Shown here one piece after another: positions 10,606-22,898 of a DNA stretch of 64,000 nucleotides. The stretch covers positions 61,613,167 through 61,677,166 of the forward strand of contig NC_092794.1 of the NCBI RefSeq assembly GCF_918797505.1, read 5' to 3'. The stretch's first letter is position 1. Every line of letters starts with the position of its first letter. Under the pieces are notes generated by a model. That model did not search any database and was not told where the DNA came from. It saw only the letters and a list, made by a program, of their open reading frames with translations. Made by a program: the position numbers and the translations under genes. Source of the stretch: Bemisia tabaci. Its lineage: Eukaryota > Arthropoda > Insecta > Hemiptera > Aleyrodidae.

Positions 10606-11539
10606 TGCTCGGTATACATAACCGAGTTTTTTTCTCCGGGCAGCGTAACGTAAAGTAACGAGAGTTACGAAGACAACACTGGGGCAAACGCAAGAGCAAA
10701 CGAATTTCAACGCGGTCTGCGAAATATAATTCATGGAAACGAACGAAAATAAAACTTCCCGTTTTCCTCCCGACTCGCTCTCCCGCCCTCGCCCATCGGA
10801 AGCTCTCTCGGCATTTTCTTTTCTCCGGCCCCGTCATGGTTGCCGGCGGCACTAATTTCGTTACCTTTTTTCGTTACCTTTTTTCAAAGATCCAGTCCGT
10901 CGAGCGTATGCATTATTTAATATTGCACTTTAGGTAACTCGCTCGGAAAACCCCGTGATCGCCGCGGAAAGTTACTCCTTCGAGTTCGAATCGCCCACAA
11001 AGGAAGGCCCGAGGCGACTTGCGAATTTCACCTGTTGTGCATCGGCCTGCGAGGGAGAGAGAATCAGGGTCTTCACCGACACACAATGGGACGAATCAAT
11101 CGGAGAGGTCGGATAAAATTGGATAACTTTAAAAGCTCGTAACTCCATTTTTATAAAACATGGAGGTCTTGAAAGTGGCCCTAGTGGTTTTCTCATAAAA
11201 TTTACTTCAGAAAGCACCCCTCAAACTTTAAAATATCACGAATTACCCGCCGCAGCAGTTATCTTAGCAATGCCAAGATGTAAAACCAACTGCTGTAGTG
11301 GGTAACTCAGCATTTTGCAACTTCTCGCACATTTTTTCTACATCCAGAATGTTAAATGACCTCCTTTTTTTCGGAAAAATTGGTTTTTGACCGATTGGTT
11401 CTCCCATAAAATTTACTCCAGAAAGCACCCGTCAAACTTTAAAATATCACGAATTGAACATCTAAATTCGCAGTTTTAGTAAAAAAAAATCTTGTTCGAC
11501 CTCTCGCATTAACTTGATTCATTGTGCGGCACAGGTAGC
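10606..11539. other. No gene recognised
   Basis: A mixed stretch with a CpG-rich portion (10620-10860) followed by A+T-rich sequence. A sentence-like duplication occurs (AAAATTTACT..AGAAAGCACCC and ATATCACGAATT near 11200-11230 and 11408-11455), a short direct repeat ~218 bp apart. Nothing coding is supported. Confidence 0.4.
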
Positions 11540-12111
11540 TGCCGTGATAGCGAAGAGAACCATAAGTACAAAAATGAAGTCTTGAGAAAATGGGCTCGGT
11601 AGCATGAGCGGTAATTTTATCGATGAAGTCATCCGTTCTTTGTCAAACTGCCACCTATCATCCGAAAAACTCCTAGAAATTATTCGGAGGATTAAAAATA
11701 TACCGATTTTATTGTAATTACAACAAAAGGTTTTTATTCATTTCCATGCTAAGCCAGTGGTAGGCAAGACAACCGTAAGTGCTATCTTCTGCATGCTTCG
11801 TGGTTGCTTCTCGGACACACAAAAAACACATTTTCAGGTTTGAAAGTGGCAGAGAAGGACGGCATTTTACTTAAAAGCACTGTTGTCATTGGCTCTCCGG
11901 AGGAATAATGCTCCTTATAGCTGTTCTATCTGAAACTCTGTCATTTTTTGCGCTTTTACAGCTTCCTCACCTTTCTCTTTTTCATACAAATAAGACGAAT
12001 TTTGCTGTTTCAATGATTTCATCTAAAAGAGATTGGGCGAATTTTGAAGTGACCTCAATATCGAATATTTGAGAATTACAGCTCTCTTCGCTATCACGGC
12101 AGTATAGATAG
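11540..12111. mobile_element. TIR element, TGCCGTGATAGCGAAGAG family, ~570 bp
   Basis: Left end TGCCGTGATAGCGAAGAGA; right end reverse complement CTCTTCGCTATCACGGCA. It shares internal sequence with 57574-58515 (AAGACAACCGTAAGTGCTATCTTCTGCATGCTT and following, matching at 11767 and 57801). No transposase reading frame. A non-autonomous DNA transposon is the best reading; no target duplication was established. Confidence 0.8.
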
Positions 12112-12164
12112 GAGTGTTTAACTTTTCTCCCAAATCTGATTAACACAGCGACGGCGAGTTCACG

Positions 12165-12283
12165 CCTCACGCCATCGCGCCTTCAATTTTTCGGATACAA
12201 CACGGACATCCATAAAGCACGAATAGTTGTATCTCTGCGCCGTCATCAACACTCGTATTTTCCTTGCTCTTTGTCCGTAATTA
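12165..12283 (+). repeat. Dispersed repeat G (CGCCATCGCGCCTTCAATTTT), fragment
   Basis: Matches the 5' part of the repeats at 38902, 39447, 39853 and 44005, and the reverse copy near 29662. Shared landmarks are ACACGGACATCC, CACGAATAGTTGTATCTCTG and CGCCGTCATCAACAC. It abuts the right end of the TIR element at 11540-12111. Confidence 0.8.
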
Positions 12284-13178
12284 AGAAATCAAGAATTTTA
12301 TAACATCATAGGAAGCGATATAAGTTTTCAGGGTGGATGTGAGAACATGTCTTTTCCTTCCTGTAAGTATTCCAGTTTTATCTTGTTTGTTGTACCGCGA
12401 TAGGGTATTTGATCGCGAACTGAACGAACCTACAAGATCCTGTGAGGATTTTCTTAAAACTATAATAATTACTCTTTGCTAAACATCCTATGTACCGTTC
12501 AGTGTAAAGGTCAAAAAGAGGGAGACCCAGTCTAGGAACCTCTTTTATGTCAGATTTTAGTGATTGCTTCACAGTTTTTCAATTTTAAAATTCTAGAAAA
12601 ACAAGTAAAAGTTCGCATATCTTAAAAATGAGCTTATGTCAGTTGAGAAAAAAAGAGGAGTAATCGCAAAATATCTCACTAAAGTCGCGGATAAACCATA
12701 ATATTCATCTCTTAAAGTTATTCCTATTATAATAGTTTTCAATTGATGAAATAAATACAGGGTAATAGGGGCTAGAGTGTCGCTGTAATTTATTTTTAAG
12801 AAGAAAGGTTGAACAAAAATGAAGGGAGGAATTAAACACGCTTGACTTAGCTGAAGCTCGAGCTAAAAGATAAATTGAAGAAAACTGGAAAAGGCAGAGT
12901 AATAAACTTTGTCGAATTCTCGGATCTGATGATTTTCAATTACTTCAACTGATGTAATTTAATCATTCTTGCTCATTCTCGAAGATTTGCTGCAATCATT
13001 CCCGTTCAGAAGTTTCCCGGATCTTCTCTCCTCAAACAGCTTCATAGAACTGAAGGCGGAAGAGAGGAACTTTCACAACTTGAAGAGCAGCTGGTCTGGA
13101 ATGAAAATATAGGCTCTCCACTCGGAGAGTACATTTATGTGTGTTATTATATGGTAATATTTGTATGGTTCATGAACG
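12284..13178. other. No gene recognised
   Basis: A+T-rich, with only short frames. A 64-codon minus-strand frame (12378-12572) shows no splice or homology support. Confidence 0.4.
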
Positions 13179-13179
13179 C

Positions 13180-13234
13180 CTCTCTCTCTCTCCCCCTCTC
13201 TCTCTCTCTCCCCCTCTCTCCCTCTCCCCCTCCC
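13180..13234. repeat. CT/CCCT microsatellite
   Basis: Runs of CT broken by CCCC blocks. A very similar pyrimidine tract at 26515-26592 also lies beside TCCCGACAATGATAG repeat sequence, so the microsatellite is probably part of that repeat family. Confidence 0.9.
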
Positions 13235-14472
13235 TTGACGGAGTTCGAATCATTGTCGGGACTTCAACTACGTACCATCATTGTCGGGACTTCGGAGTTA
13301 ACAACGGTTACGGGTAGCCCCGGGTTGGCATCTACGGGGAGTGTTGTCCGTTTTTCGACTCTCTCCAGAAAAGTTGTACTTTCTCGCATGAAACACTATC
13401 GGGACCGTCCCGATACTGATAGAAATAAGACGATGTCCCGACTTTGGCGGTCCCAAGACGACAAAAATTTCTCTCTTTTCCATACACCGCTGCCAAGCCG
13501 ATTACCTGTCACTGCTTCGAGGTCACCCATTGCAAAGGCGTCCGAACTCAATCCCCTAATTTGTCACGCCTTTTTCGCACGCTGTCCTTTCTCCTTTTAG
13601 ATTTTCCGATCTCTTTATAAAACCGGAATTGCCCACTCATCCGGGAACTACTTATTTTCGTCCCATCTTGTAGTCAGCGTTGTCACGCAGCGCAGGCAGC
13701 TTCATTTGGTGTATTTAATCCGTTTGCACCCCTCGCCCCATCTCCACCCACCGCGCTGGGTTCCGTTCACACAGCCGCACTGCAATAAATATAATCTCGT
13801 TGCCTTGATGTGCTTTTCTTGAATTAAATAGCTTCTTATTTCTTTATAAGTATTATTTGCCTTGATTCCATTCTTATATGAATATCAAATTCAAACGCGC
13901 GCATCTTTCAAATACCACGTATTAATGAGGAATTAATAGATTCATATTTTTCTTATCTCCTCAACGATTTAATACTGTAACAACTATTTTTCTTTAGTCG
14001 CTCAGTATGTAATTTTATGTTTTTGCTTAAACCATTCGTGAAGGGTGCATCTGGTTCGAATAAATTTTAAAAAAAAATAAATTAATCGAAAATTATAATT
14101 CCCTTTTGAAAAAATTTTTTTGTTAATAAAATGGAACGGATAAATAATTTTTTAAAGAGAAATAAGATCAATTGAAAATTTCGTCGGTAAAAGAATATAC
14201 GTGTGCTTATATTCTTTTTGGGGAGACCGCATTCTCCAAATGATTGTGTCCAAATGGTTTGAAAAATAAAAATAAAAAAAAATAAAAAATAAAAAAAAGT
14301 CTCGTACGTTCTTGTAGATTTTGAGGTAAATAGAGCCCCTTGTATGATATCAGTGATTTGCGGCGTAGCTACCCTCACCGGTTATACAATGATCACGACT
14401 TATTTCTTACATTTGTCAACGAATGAATTAGTTTTACTTGGTTTCGCAGAAAGCGTTTGAATAAGTAAGTTT

Positions 14473-15262
14473 TCAAGTCCTGGCAAGAGTTCCTACTTCA
14501 GTTGGAGAGACAATCGTCTTGCCACCGTCGTTATCGGAACTTCCTAAAAATTGTGAATGTGACGAAAATTGTTCAAGTTAGGATCTAGCTGAACATGTAT
14601 TTGGATAGAGCTGGAGGATACTCTTCAGCTGAAAAGCTAATTTCCTTGGATTTCGATACTTTACGTATGGATTTTGCTTGAAAACATTGATGTCAGTCGA
14701 TGCTGGTCACCGCCACATTGCTGTCAGCTTTTCTGATCTTTAAAAGCAGCTCTACAATCCACAAGGATCCTCTAGATCCGCATATATTGCAAGTGCGTCC
14801 TACATGCCGCGCGTGCTTAGGGCTGTCTCGGAATGACGTCAGGCTTTTTTCCGCGATTTTTTTTACCTATCCCCATTTACTCACCTAGATTTCAAGTCAA
14901 GTATATTTCAGTCAGTGTTGAACTCCAACACTTTTTAAAAATTTTTGTCAGGTTTGGGCCAACCTCCCCCCTCCCCCATATGACTGTCAGGAGGTTTGGG
15001 ATCTCCCATCGTCTACGGACCGCACTGTCGGGACCTCGCACGGTTCGTGACAATGTTTTGCGGCAATAACCATTTGTGGAACGTCAAAATACAGAAAAAT
15101 TAGGCTTTAGGTAAACGACGATACTTTACCTAGATCTGAAATAAGGTTTAGTTCCGTCCTTATTTGAACAATTTTGGCAAATTCAAAATTTTAAAGAAGT
15201 CCCGATAAGGATAGTAGCTAGATGATTGTCTCTCCAACTGAAGCACCTGAATCATTGTCGAA
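14473..15262. mobile_element. TIR element of the CCCGACAATGATAG family, ~790 bp
   Basis: The arms share GTTGGAGAGACAATC on the left (14500) and the reverse complement GATTGTCTCTCCAAC on the right (15224), within ~70 bp of imperfect terminal repeat. A related, shorter copy lies at 26211-26513 and a fragment at 13248-13300. Shared internal sequence includes GATTTTGCTTGAAAACA versus GATTTTGCCTGAAAACA. Non-coding. Confidence 0.7.
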
Positions 15263-15489
15263 ATTTAAAAACTTTTTTATTCGATCGCTAGCTATGAGAC
15301 TGATTTGACCTTATTACAAAGATGACAGACGCAAGAAGCAAGTATAGCGCGTTAAGTTATTGGCGGGTTATATTGTTCATTCATTCAAACTGCAGCTCCT
15401 TTCGTCTCTTCATAAGATCCCCGATGACTTGCGCCTCCACCCAAATTTATAATCAGGGAATCTACATGACTAGTTGCCACTCCGTTCCA

Positions 15490-15764
15490 ACTTACAATTG
15501 GATTGCATTTTGCAAAAAGGAACCACTAGCATTGCAATGTTGCTAAGATTGTGCAACTTCTTTTGTCTTGGAGGAAAAACCCGATTATCCATTCATAGTC
15601 TCTATTTTACTCGCTAAAAACTGTAAATTTAAGAAAAAATTACCATCTAAATTCATAGTTTTTCACGATTTCCGCAATTTTATTGCAAAAGATGAAGTTG
15701 CACAATCTTAGCATCATTGCAATGCTAGTGGTTCCTTTTTGCAAAGTGCAATCCAATTAGACAT
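15490..15764. mobile_element. Palindromic MITE with ~74-bp arms
   Basis: The left arm TTTTGCAAAAAGGAACCACT (15509) and AGATTGTGCAACTTC mirror GAAGTTGCACAATCT and AGTGGTTCCTTTTTGCAAA on the right. Only a short A+T-rich centre separates them. No other copy is seen in the window. The apparent short ORF starting at 15322 runs into it and is not meaningful. Confidence 0.85.
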
Positions 15765-16100
15765 TATATGCGGATATGTTTTTAGGTCCAGTTACACGAT
15801 CAAATTGAGTCATCAGGACTCCAGCCCCGAGGCCCAGTAGGATCTCTTGGAAGCATAAAAGTTCGGAATCATAAAAATTAGAAAACTGTCTGTTTTTCGG
15901 AATACCCGCTGAAAACTCAGAAGCAAAATATGACTCAGTACATCTGCGAACGCATGATTTTATTTTCGACCGTAGGTACTAAGTCAGTTGGACGTAATTA
16001 TGCATGATAAACGTACCTATCTAAGTATGTTGAAGTAAATTAAATCACCAGGAACTACGTGAAAATAAATTAAATCAAAAGGGTAATCAAAGGGGCATTT

Positions 16101-16374
16101 CAGGGTTGCCGGCGGTCCAGAAAACGGGGAAAGTCAGGGAATTTGCGGCGACCATAGGAAAAGTCCGGAGATTGAAACAAAAATTCAAGAAATTAAATTT
16201 GTTTAGGCTTTAGCAGAAGTGATTTTAATTTAAAGGAAAAAAATAAAAGTGGAATTTTTATTCAAATAATGTCAGGGAGAGTCGGAAATTTTGGAGTCAG
16301 AGAATGGCAAAAATGGCCAGGAAAAGTTAGGGAAGGTCAGAGAATTTGAGCATGAAGAAATTATGGCAACCCTG
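16101..16374. mobile_element. MITE with CAGGGTTGCC termini
   Basis: Perfect 10-bp ends CAGGGTTGCC and GGCAACCCTG. The interior is rich in GTCAGGGA/GTCAGAGA motifs (16130, 16270, 16300, 16335). Elements of this look, with repeated TCAGGGAA motifs and GGCAACCCTG ends, are common in insect genomes by memory. No target duplication is clear. Confidence 0.65.
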
Positions 16375-17740
16375 CATAATATGCAAAGAGTTTTCGTAGT
16401 ACTTAGTTCCCTCTGTTGTTTATAATTTGCACGTACTTTCTTTTAGCTCGAATACCACCAATTATCCCCACTCAGTTCTGATATATCTCCGCGAGATGAG
16501 GGAAATCAAAAGTCGAATTGATTGTGGTGAGCCCGAAATGATATGTCGTTATGCAAAGATTCAGTTGCGCCACTTGATGGGGTAAATATTACACCGAAAT
16601 AAAGAATCTCAATATTATGTAGAAACTAGAAACTCAACTTTTATGCGACGCTTCTGACAAGGGATAATCAAGGCAGAAATAGATGCCGCTAATATCAACC
16701 CCTCAAAGAAATTCCAGCCGACATTTACGCAGCACATCTAATGAAATAGTCTCAAACTCAGTGAAAATGGCTTAGCGTGTATAAATTGATGAACTCCAAG
16801 GTACCCAGACAAGTAACGGCTCTAGGTATCGCGAGTTTCCAAGAGTTAGCGTGAAGTCTTTATTGTTTGTATAGCAAGTAGAAGCGAGAGGCTCTTCACA
16901 GTTCGAAGGTGGACAATGCAAAAACCCTTATTCACAATGGAGGTCAGAGACAAAAAGGCGCGGCACGTTGGTTTATTGTAGTGTGGTGTACCGTAAGGAG
17001 TGACCTTGCATTAGAAGGCGACGGAGGCAAAAACACAAAAAGAGATTCGAGGCTCATCATACATGATCAAAAACGCAAGCGCAGACCGAACTGCTAAGGC
17101 AGCAGGCCGGTTGGTTATACTTTTCACCTTCACAGTCAAAATGTTACCAAAGTGTCGGGAGTCTAGAAAGTATTTTAGACATTCAGACATCCTAAACTTT
17201 TATTTAGGGGGAAAAGCATGAAAGTCGGCGTAATTAAACTTGCACATGGACGTTGATTTTTGCTTTGAAAAATAATATAGAAGATAGATACTGGCTTAGG
17301 CAAAAGAATGCAGACCAGCCGCCCCCCCCCCCAAATTGGTGACGTATTACCAGAAGGACCAGAAGGATCGGCAAAAATATGGTAGGTACCTCCCTTAAAT
17401 GGCAAGGAGAAATTTGGCTCCCCCCGCCCATTAAACTTTTTCGAACATCCCGTCATCGGGTAACACATCATAAGAAAGAGCTTAAAAAGGGACACATCCC
17501 GACGAAAACTGGTGATCCCTGTATATCACAAGTTCAAGATGGCAGCCTATTAAGTTGAATTTTTTAAAAATTACTTTTTAAGACTCCTTGGGTGCCGCTG
17601 TCGCTGATTTTTCACGCATTTGGGAAGAATATCTTGCCAAAAAAGTAAAAAAAAAAAAAAAAAAAAAACAGATATTGATTGAAAATGAGGGATTTTCTGC
17701 GGAAATTTGTTGCATGTGGAAATTGAAAAAGGCCGAATGA
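16375..17740. other. No gene recognised; includes poly(A) tract
   Basis: Short frames only. A poly(C) run lies near 17320-17333 and a poly(A) run at 17647-17668. A 62-codon frame at 16909-17097 is basic and G-rich but has no support. Confidence 0.4.
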
Positions 17741-17746
17741 AGCCAA

Positions 17747-18720
17747 ATGATAGACCTCGATATTTCCATCGACTATTTCGGAAGATGCATGCGGCTATTG
17801 AAACGAGTCCCTAATTTCATTAACATCATTGAAAAATCACGCATGTCTAAGGCATTTTTTACACACATACGCGATTCTTCACTACAAAATATTTTTAAAG
17901 AACGGAACGATAAATGGGTTACGGAAATTGCAAGTCGATCGTCGTCTATAAGCGATCTTTTTGCGGCAGATGCATGTGTATCATCGAATCTGATACAGTA
18001 ACTTTTTAACAGGAAAAATTGCACCTACATCTTTAAGTTTTAAATTAAACGGTTAATTTTCAAACTTCTCGCATGATAATCCGACAAAAAAGCAAAGCGT
18101 TTTAATTATTACATCATCAAGTAGGTAATAAAAAGGTCAAAGGGTTCCAATCATCGGCAGGTCGAACTGCAGATCCAAAGAAGAATGAGACATTTTTGGA
18201 GGTTGTTAAAATCTGCGAAAAACTGTGTGATGAGCATGATTTTTGCACTCTCCTGTAACTTCAGAATGAAATGAAGAAATTTTGCACGTAAGCATAAATT
18301 GGAGCCGTATTCAACAAAGCATAATTAAAAAGAAAACTTATCGGTCATTTCAATAATTAACTCGTTCTTACTGTTTCTCAGGGCATAGAAAATGTAATAT
18401 TTTTGAAACAAAAGACTGAAGACATTTTAAGTGATTTTTATAAAGAAAAGAATTCAGGAAACGAAGACGATTTGAAAAGTGAACTTTTGACAGCGGCAGG
18501 CAAAATAATAAGATCACAGTGTAAAGAGTTAATGCTAGCGACTGATTTTAACCCTACAGTTTGACTGACTCTTCTAAAAAATGTTCATGTCTTGGGATTC
18601 AATCAGGGCGGTTACGCGATTTTTAGAAAGCATTTGTGTGGGTACTGTTTTTAAATGAAGCATCAAAACCTAACGAAAAATGTGAGGGAAAATTTTTAAT
18701 TGTGTAATTAAAATGTGGAG
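17747..18720 (+). pseudogene. Broken copy of the uncharacterised 'ERNDxW...DLxAADA.YH' protein family
   Basis: A first block (17747-17974) reads through FKERNDKWVTEIASRSSSIS and DLFAADA. One extra base at 17975 then shifts the frame to VYHR, a stop, then YSNFLTGK. A later block, all in one frame from 18181 to 18564, reads FLEVVKICEKLCDEHDF, LQNEMKKFC, LKRKLIGHF, then ILSDFYKEKN and LLTAAGKIIRS, interrupted by TAA at 18256, 18289, 18295, 18322 and 18358 and closed by TGA at 18562. A further frame shows LRDF and KAFVWVLFLNEAS (to ~18720). From memory, the order of these motifs matches a large family of uncharacterised proteins of aphids, whiteflies, hydra and sponges that often behaves like a multicopy, transposon-linked family. 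Function unknown. The GT at 18288 and AG at 18381 mimic an intron, but the bases between them still match the family, so decay rather than splicing explains the stops. Confidence 0.7.
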
Positions 18721-19023
18721 GAGTGTAGAATGCGCATTCGAGTGAGGTGAATCTCAACTAGATTTCGGGGATTTTTAAATCATATACAATTTACACATTT
18801 ATGAACATTTCTTAAAATATAGTCCTGTCAAATTTATGATATGTTTTGACCCAGACAAGTGGGAAAATTGTAATTGTTTTTGAGATGGAAGTCAAGTATC
18901 TATATATTTGACTTTCCGAATAAGTTAACATTCTGATTTAGAATTGGAACCCGTTGAACGCAACGGCGCTCCTCAAAAAGGCTCCTGATAAATGATCAGG
19001 ATCAATATCTCTGCTTAAAGATT
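18721..19023. other. No feature recognised
   Basis: A+T-rich sequence after the broken gene copy. Nothing supported. Confidence 0.4.
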
Positions 19024-19322
19024 CCACGCAAAGAGCGCCGGATCTCCCGTCCGGATTTTTCTTGCGTTGCCGCAGCGCGTGAATTTTACCGTCAGTTTCA
19101 ATAGGCAGTGGACGAAGCGGAGAGAGATGTGGCGACGCTGCGCTTCGAAGGGTTCCGGCTACCTGCGACTTTTAAAAATCCCGCGCAAGGAGCGCCGGAT
19201 CTCCCGTCCGGATTTTTCTTGCGTTGCCGTCGCGCGTGAATCTTACCGTCAGTTTCAATGGGCAGTAAACGAAGCGGAGAGAGATGTGGCCACGCTGCGC
19301 TTCGGAAGGTTCCTGCGACTGC
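19024..19322 (+). repeat. Tandem duplication, 157-bp period, coding-like
   Basis: Two copies start at 19034 and 19191 with AGCGCCGGATCTCCCGTCCG and end near CTGCGCTTCG. They are GC-rich, unlike the surroundings. In the second copy a frame is open across the whole unit (peptide includes RPDFSCVAVARESYRQFQ and then VNEAERDVATLRF). In the first copy the same frame is interrupted by TAG at 19105. The family is not recognised. It may be a fragment of a repeat-encoded or lost gene. Confidence 0.75.
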
Positions 19323-19379
19323 GGAGCGAAAGATATACGAGTTCTAGGGGCGCGCTTAGGCGCTAACTTGAATTTCTTC

Positions 19380-21837
19380 AGTTCTTACCTGTTTCCTGAA
19401 AAATACTAAAAATCATTTTTTGAGATATTTCATATATCTCTGGCCTTCTTCGAAATAATATCAAACTTTATTCAAATGTTAGAGGATAATTCATAGTGCA
19501 TTTCACTCCGTCCTCTAGAGCTTAGATTTCTCCGATATAACCGGGATGATTTTTAGTCAGGGCCTGATTTATCATATAAGCACACTGGCTTGCGCCAAGA
19601 GGTCCTCACCACCAAAGAGCACACGTCAAAAAATCCTCCACTACCCCTCTCATCCCATACGTTCCCGTTAAACATCCGCCAAAAAATTTCTCAAACTGCG
19701 TTTATCTCGGTTCATAATTCGCATTTTACTTACTAACGGTGGCATTTTAACCATCCTCGCCTGAGAGTAAAAACCAACGCATCCCTCTTCCCAGAGAGGG
19801 ATCCGCAAATTGGACTGCGTCTAGGGACAAAAAACTTCGAAATCCAGCCCTAACATAAAAAAGTGACGGGGTCTAGAATCTTCTAGGTTCCACATCGAGC
19901 AATATGAGCAAATCAAACTCCATATTCTTACGACTCAAATTTATTGAATGAAAGTGGCGCTGCAGTGGAATTTACTCCACATTTCATTCCATCAATAAAA
20001 ACTCCTGAAAATTTTATGCGGCATTTCGCCATTTGGCAAACATTAGCATTTTTTCAGACGGAATTTGGCACTCTTATTTTGAGAGGAAATGCTGGGTGAG
20101 CAATTCCCAATTTTTGGCGAGCAATTCTGATCAATTCAAGGGCAAGTTTTGGACACCGGTTTGAAGTCGATCGGGCCATGTCGGGGCTGGCTTTTTTGGG
20201 GGTCTATGGGGAATTTCGAATTGAATTTGGGGAGGGGGTGAGCAATTGCTAAAAAGTTGTTTTTCCACCTGAGCAAAAGGTGAGTAATTTCTTGATGGTG
20301 GGAATTTTATTTTTGGGGGAGGTGGGGGGAGGTAGGTTCACGGACGTACTCTAAATCACTAATTTTGAGCAAATGCTCCAGCCGTGGATAGTTAACTCAA
20401 GATTTCACTTCCATCGAAAAAGAGACCGATCCGAGGTCCTGATTTTAATCGCATGCGTTTCACATCCTTTCCCGCCTTTCCCCGGGGTTAACAGCGGGCT
20501 ACGCGTTCCGATCCCCGTCCAGATTTCAATACCGAGGTAATTCCCGGTGCAGTCTCCTCCTCATTCGTAAGGCCGAGGCAACTTGAATATGAGCGTTGTG
20601 GTCTCTGACTAGAACCCATCCCACGTGGACTATATTAAAAAAGGCGCTGATGAACTTCAGCGGCATACAATATCTAGAAGAAGGGGCTGATTTTCTCAAA
20701 ATCTATTTTCCCCGAGTTTCCCTTGTCAAGAGCGTGGCATGACGGTCACATGTCTAGCTGGGGCCGGGGGGGGGGGGGGGGGCTATCCCTATCCTCAAGA
20801 AAAATTTGATCGCATGTAGCTGCTCAATACCAGAAAATCTCTGTGAAGCCACATCGACCTTTCCCACGAAATGCGCTCGCCCCCGAGGGTAGGGTTTTTT
20901 TTACACCCTTTGATCGCAAAATACCGATATTGATTCGGCTGGCAAGTTTATCCTCTATTTGCTTCATCTTCCGTCAAATATTCATGCACTAATAGACATA
21001 TCACGAGGAATAGTTTTGTTGGATGTCCAAAATACTAACACAGGATTTTCCGAAAAAGGGTTCGTTTTTCTGGAGTGGGTGTAAATAACAACGCTGCGTT
21101 TGAGTTTTTAAAGAACTTCCAGATTTTTTTTTTTTTAAATTTGTGTCTACGAATTGAAATGAGGTAAAATGGTAACACATGCTTGCAAAGTTTCTGTACG
21201 CCGTTGACGTTCAGAACATGATTTTTTCTGTAAATTGGAATCGAAGGAGATGCCTGGTTCTGGGACTAAGGACTAAGAGTCGTGGCATGATCTTCGGCGT
21301 CTTCATGGGTGGGGGGAGGGGGGGGGTTTTATTCACAGGACTTTCTTACTAAAAGAGGTTTCTGGAGAAAATCTTGGGATTTCAGAGAGCAGTATGGGCA
21401 AAAAGCACATTTCAGCTCGGTATTCAGAAGACTGTAAATCCCCGGGAAGTGTGAATCTAGCCCGCGAGATGGCTGCACTTATGATTTTTCCCGCCTTACG
21501 TTTGAAAAGAGCTAAAAAACTGAATTTTCTGTGTAAATGATGGAATCAAGCTATACCTAATAAAAATTGAGAATTATGGCCTCGTGGGTAAAAAACCAAG
21601 CTATATCAGAGAAGATCAGGAGTCCATTCTCTTTGGGCAAAAAATGACTTCATGGAACTCTGATAACATGGTTCAAAAACCATGGATTTTTTCTGGACTC
21701 TCAGGAGAGCCGTGCGAAATCGTGTCATGATTCCCTTTCTTAGGTTCCTATGATCAGGGATTGTGAGCCCGAAGCGCATAACACCAGCCCGGACCAAAAG
21801 ACGTCGCGGCGGCGCACAGTGCAGTGTCCTTATGGCG
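19380..21837. other. No gene recognised; homopolymer G tracts
   Basis: Long stretch without supported genes. It holds a poly(G) run (20766-20782), G-rich tracts near 20230, 20320 and 21310, and a poly(T) run near 21126. Short frames only. Confidence 0.4.
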
Positions 21838-22500
21838 CGTAGGGACAAAAATCATAGCTCGCAGACAAAAGCACATATAGATGTGAAATTTGGTATGAGA
21901 GGTCTTGAACATATAGACTATCGTTAGATGAGGTCAAATTTTGTTAATGACACTTTGGGGCGGGAGGAGGGGGGCGGGAGTACTGATACTTGAAGGCGAG
22001 TGTTTGGGCGGTAGAGACCGAACTCATAGCTCAAAGACAGAAAGACATAGAAAAGTGAAATTTGATATGAGACCTCTTATACATATGTGCTATTGTCGGA
22101 TGGGGTCAAACTTTCATAACTCTTGTAGCGGGGTGAGGGGGGCGGAAGCAGTGATATTTGAAGACGTACGTTTGGACGGTAGGGACAAACATTTTAGTCC
22201 GAAGTCGGTAGCACATACAGAAGTGAAATTTGGGTGCGACCTCTTCTACCGATATAGGCCATCGTTAGATGATGTCAAATTTTTTAAATGACACTTGCGG
22301 CGGGGAGGGGTGGAGCGGTCACAAAGTTACTAAATAGTGAGCGTTCGGGCGGTAGGAACTGAACTCGTAGCTCAAAGACGGATGGACATAGAGAAGGAAA
22401 ATTTGACATGAGACCTCCTATTCATATAGTCTATCGTTAGATAGGATTACATTCTTAAAGCAGCACCTGGAGGGGGGAGGGAGGGCTGTAACAATTATAG
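21838..22500 (+). repeat. Diverged tandem repeat, ~170-bp unit, four copies
   Basis: Units begin near 21838, 22010, 22178 and 22350 with CGTAGGGACAAAAATCATAG-like sequence, followed by GACAxAAxGACATAGA, GTGAAATTTGxTATGAGAC, CTATCGTTAGAT and a G-rich block (GCGGGAGGAGGGGGGCGGGAG). Similarity is moderate, so this is an old array. A 116-codon open frame (21941-22291) crosses two units and is taken as spurious. Confidence 0.75.
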
Positions 22501-22898
22501 AGAGATCGATTCTGGTCGGAAAAAGACGGTCATGGCACATTCCCCATGATTTGATTTGAAATTACTGGTTAACAACAGGCCCTGTTACGTTTACCCAGAT
22601 TAACACGTATTATATATTTTTTTTTTAAATTTTTGTGTGAGAAAAAAGTCGCAAAAACAAAAAGTGGTCAAAAACTGTGATTATCCGAGGGAAAATCGGC
22701 TATTCCGAAAAACTAGAGGACGATGCTGAAAGACGGATAGAATTTTCGGGGCGAGGAGGGGGGGTATGTGTTAGAGTATTGTATAGAATGAACATAATGT
22801 CTAATAACCACATGTGTATGTAACTTTTTTTTTCTTCGTCGGAAAGGAATCATAAAGTTCGCCTTAAACAGGGGCGAATATGCAGTTCAACGAGTATA

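Noticed and set aside
10547..10852. 101-codon minus-strand frame
   Set aside because: Its tail is translated arm of the inverted-repeat element and its start lies in a CpG-rich patch with no support.
18290..18381. Apparent 92-bp intron (GTAAGC...TTTCTCAG) in the broken family copy
   Set aside because: The bases inside still translate to family-like sequence (LKRKLI.HF, LVLTVSQ) in the same frame, so this is decayed coding sequence.
21941..22291. 116-codon frame
   Set aside because: It spans two units of a diverged tandem repeat and shows no coding features.
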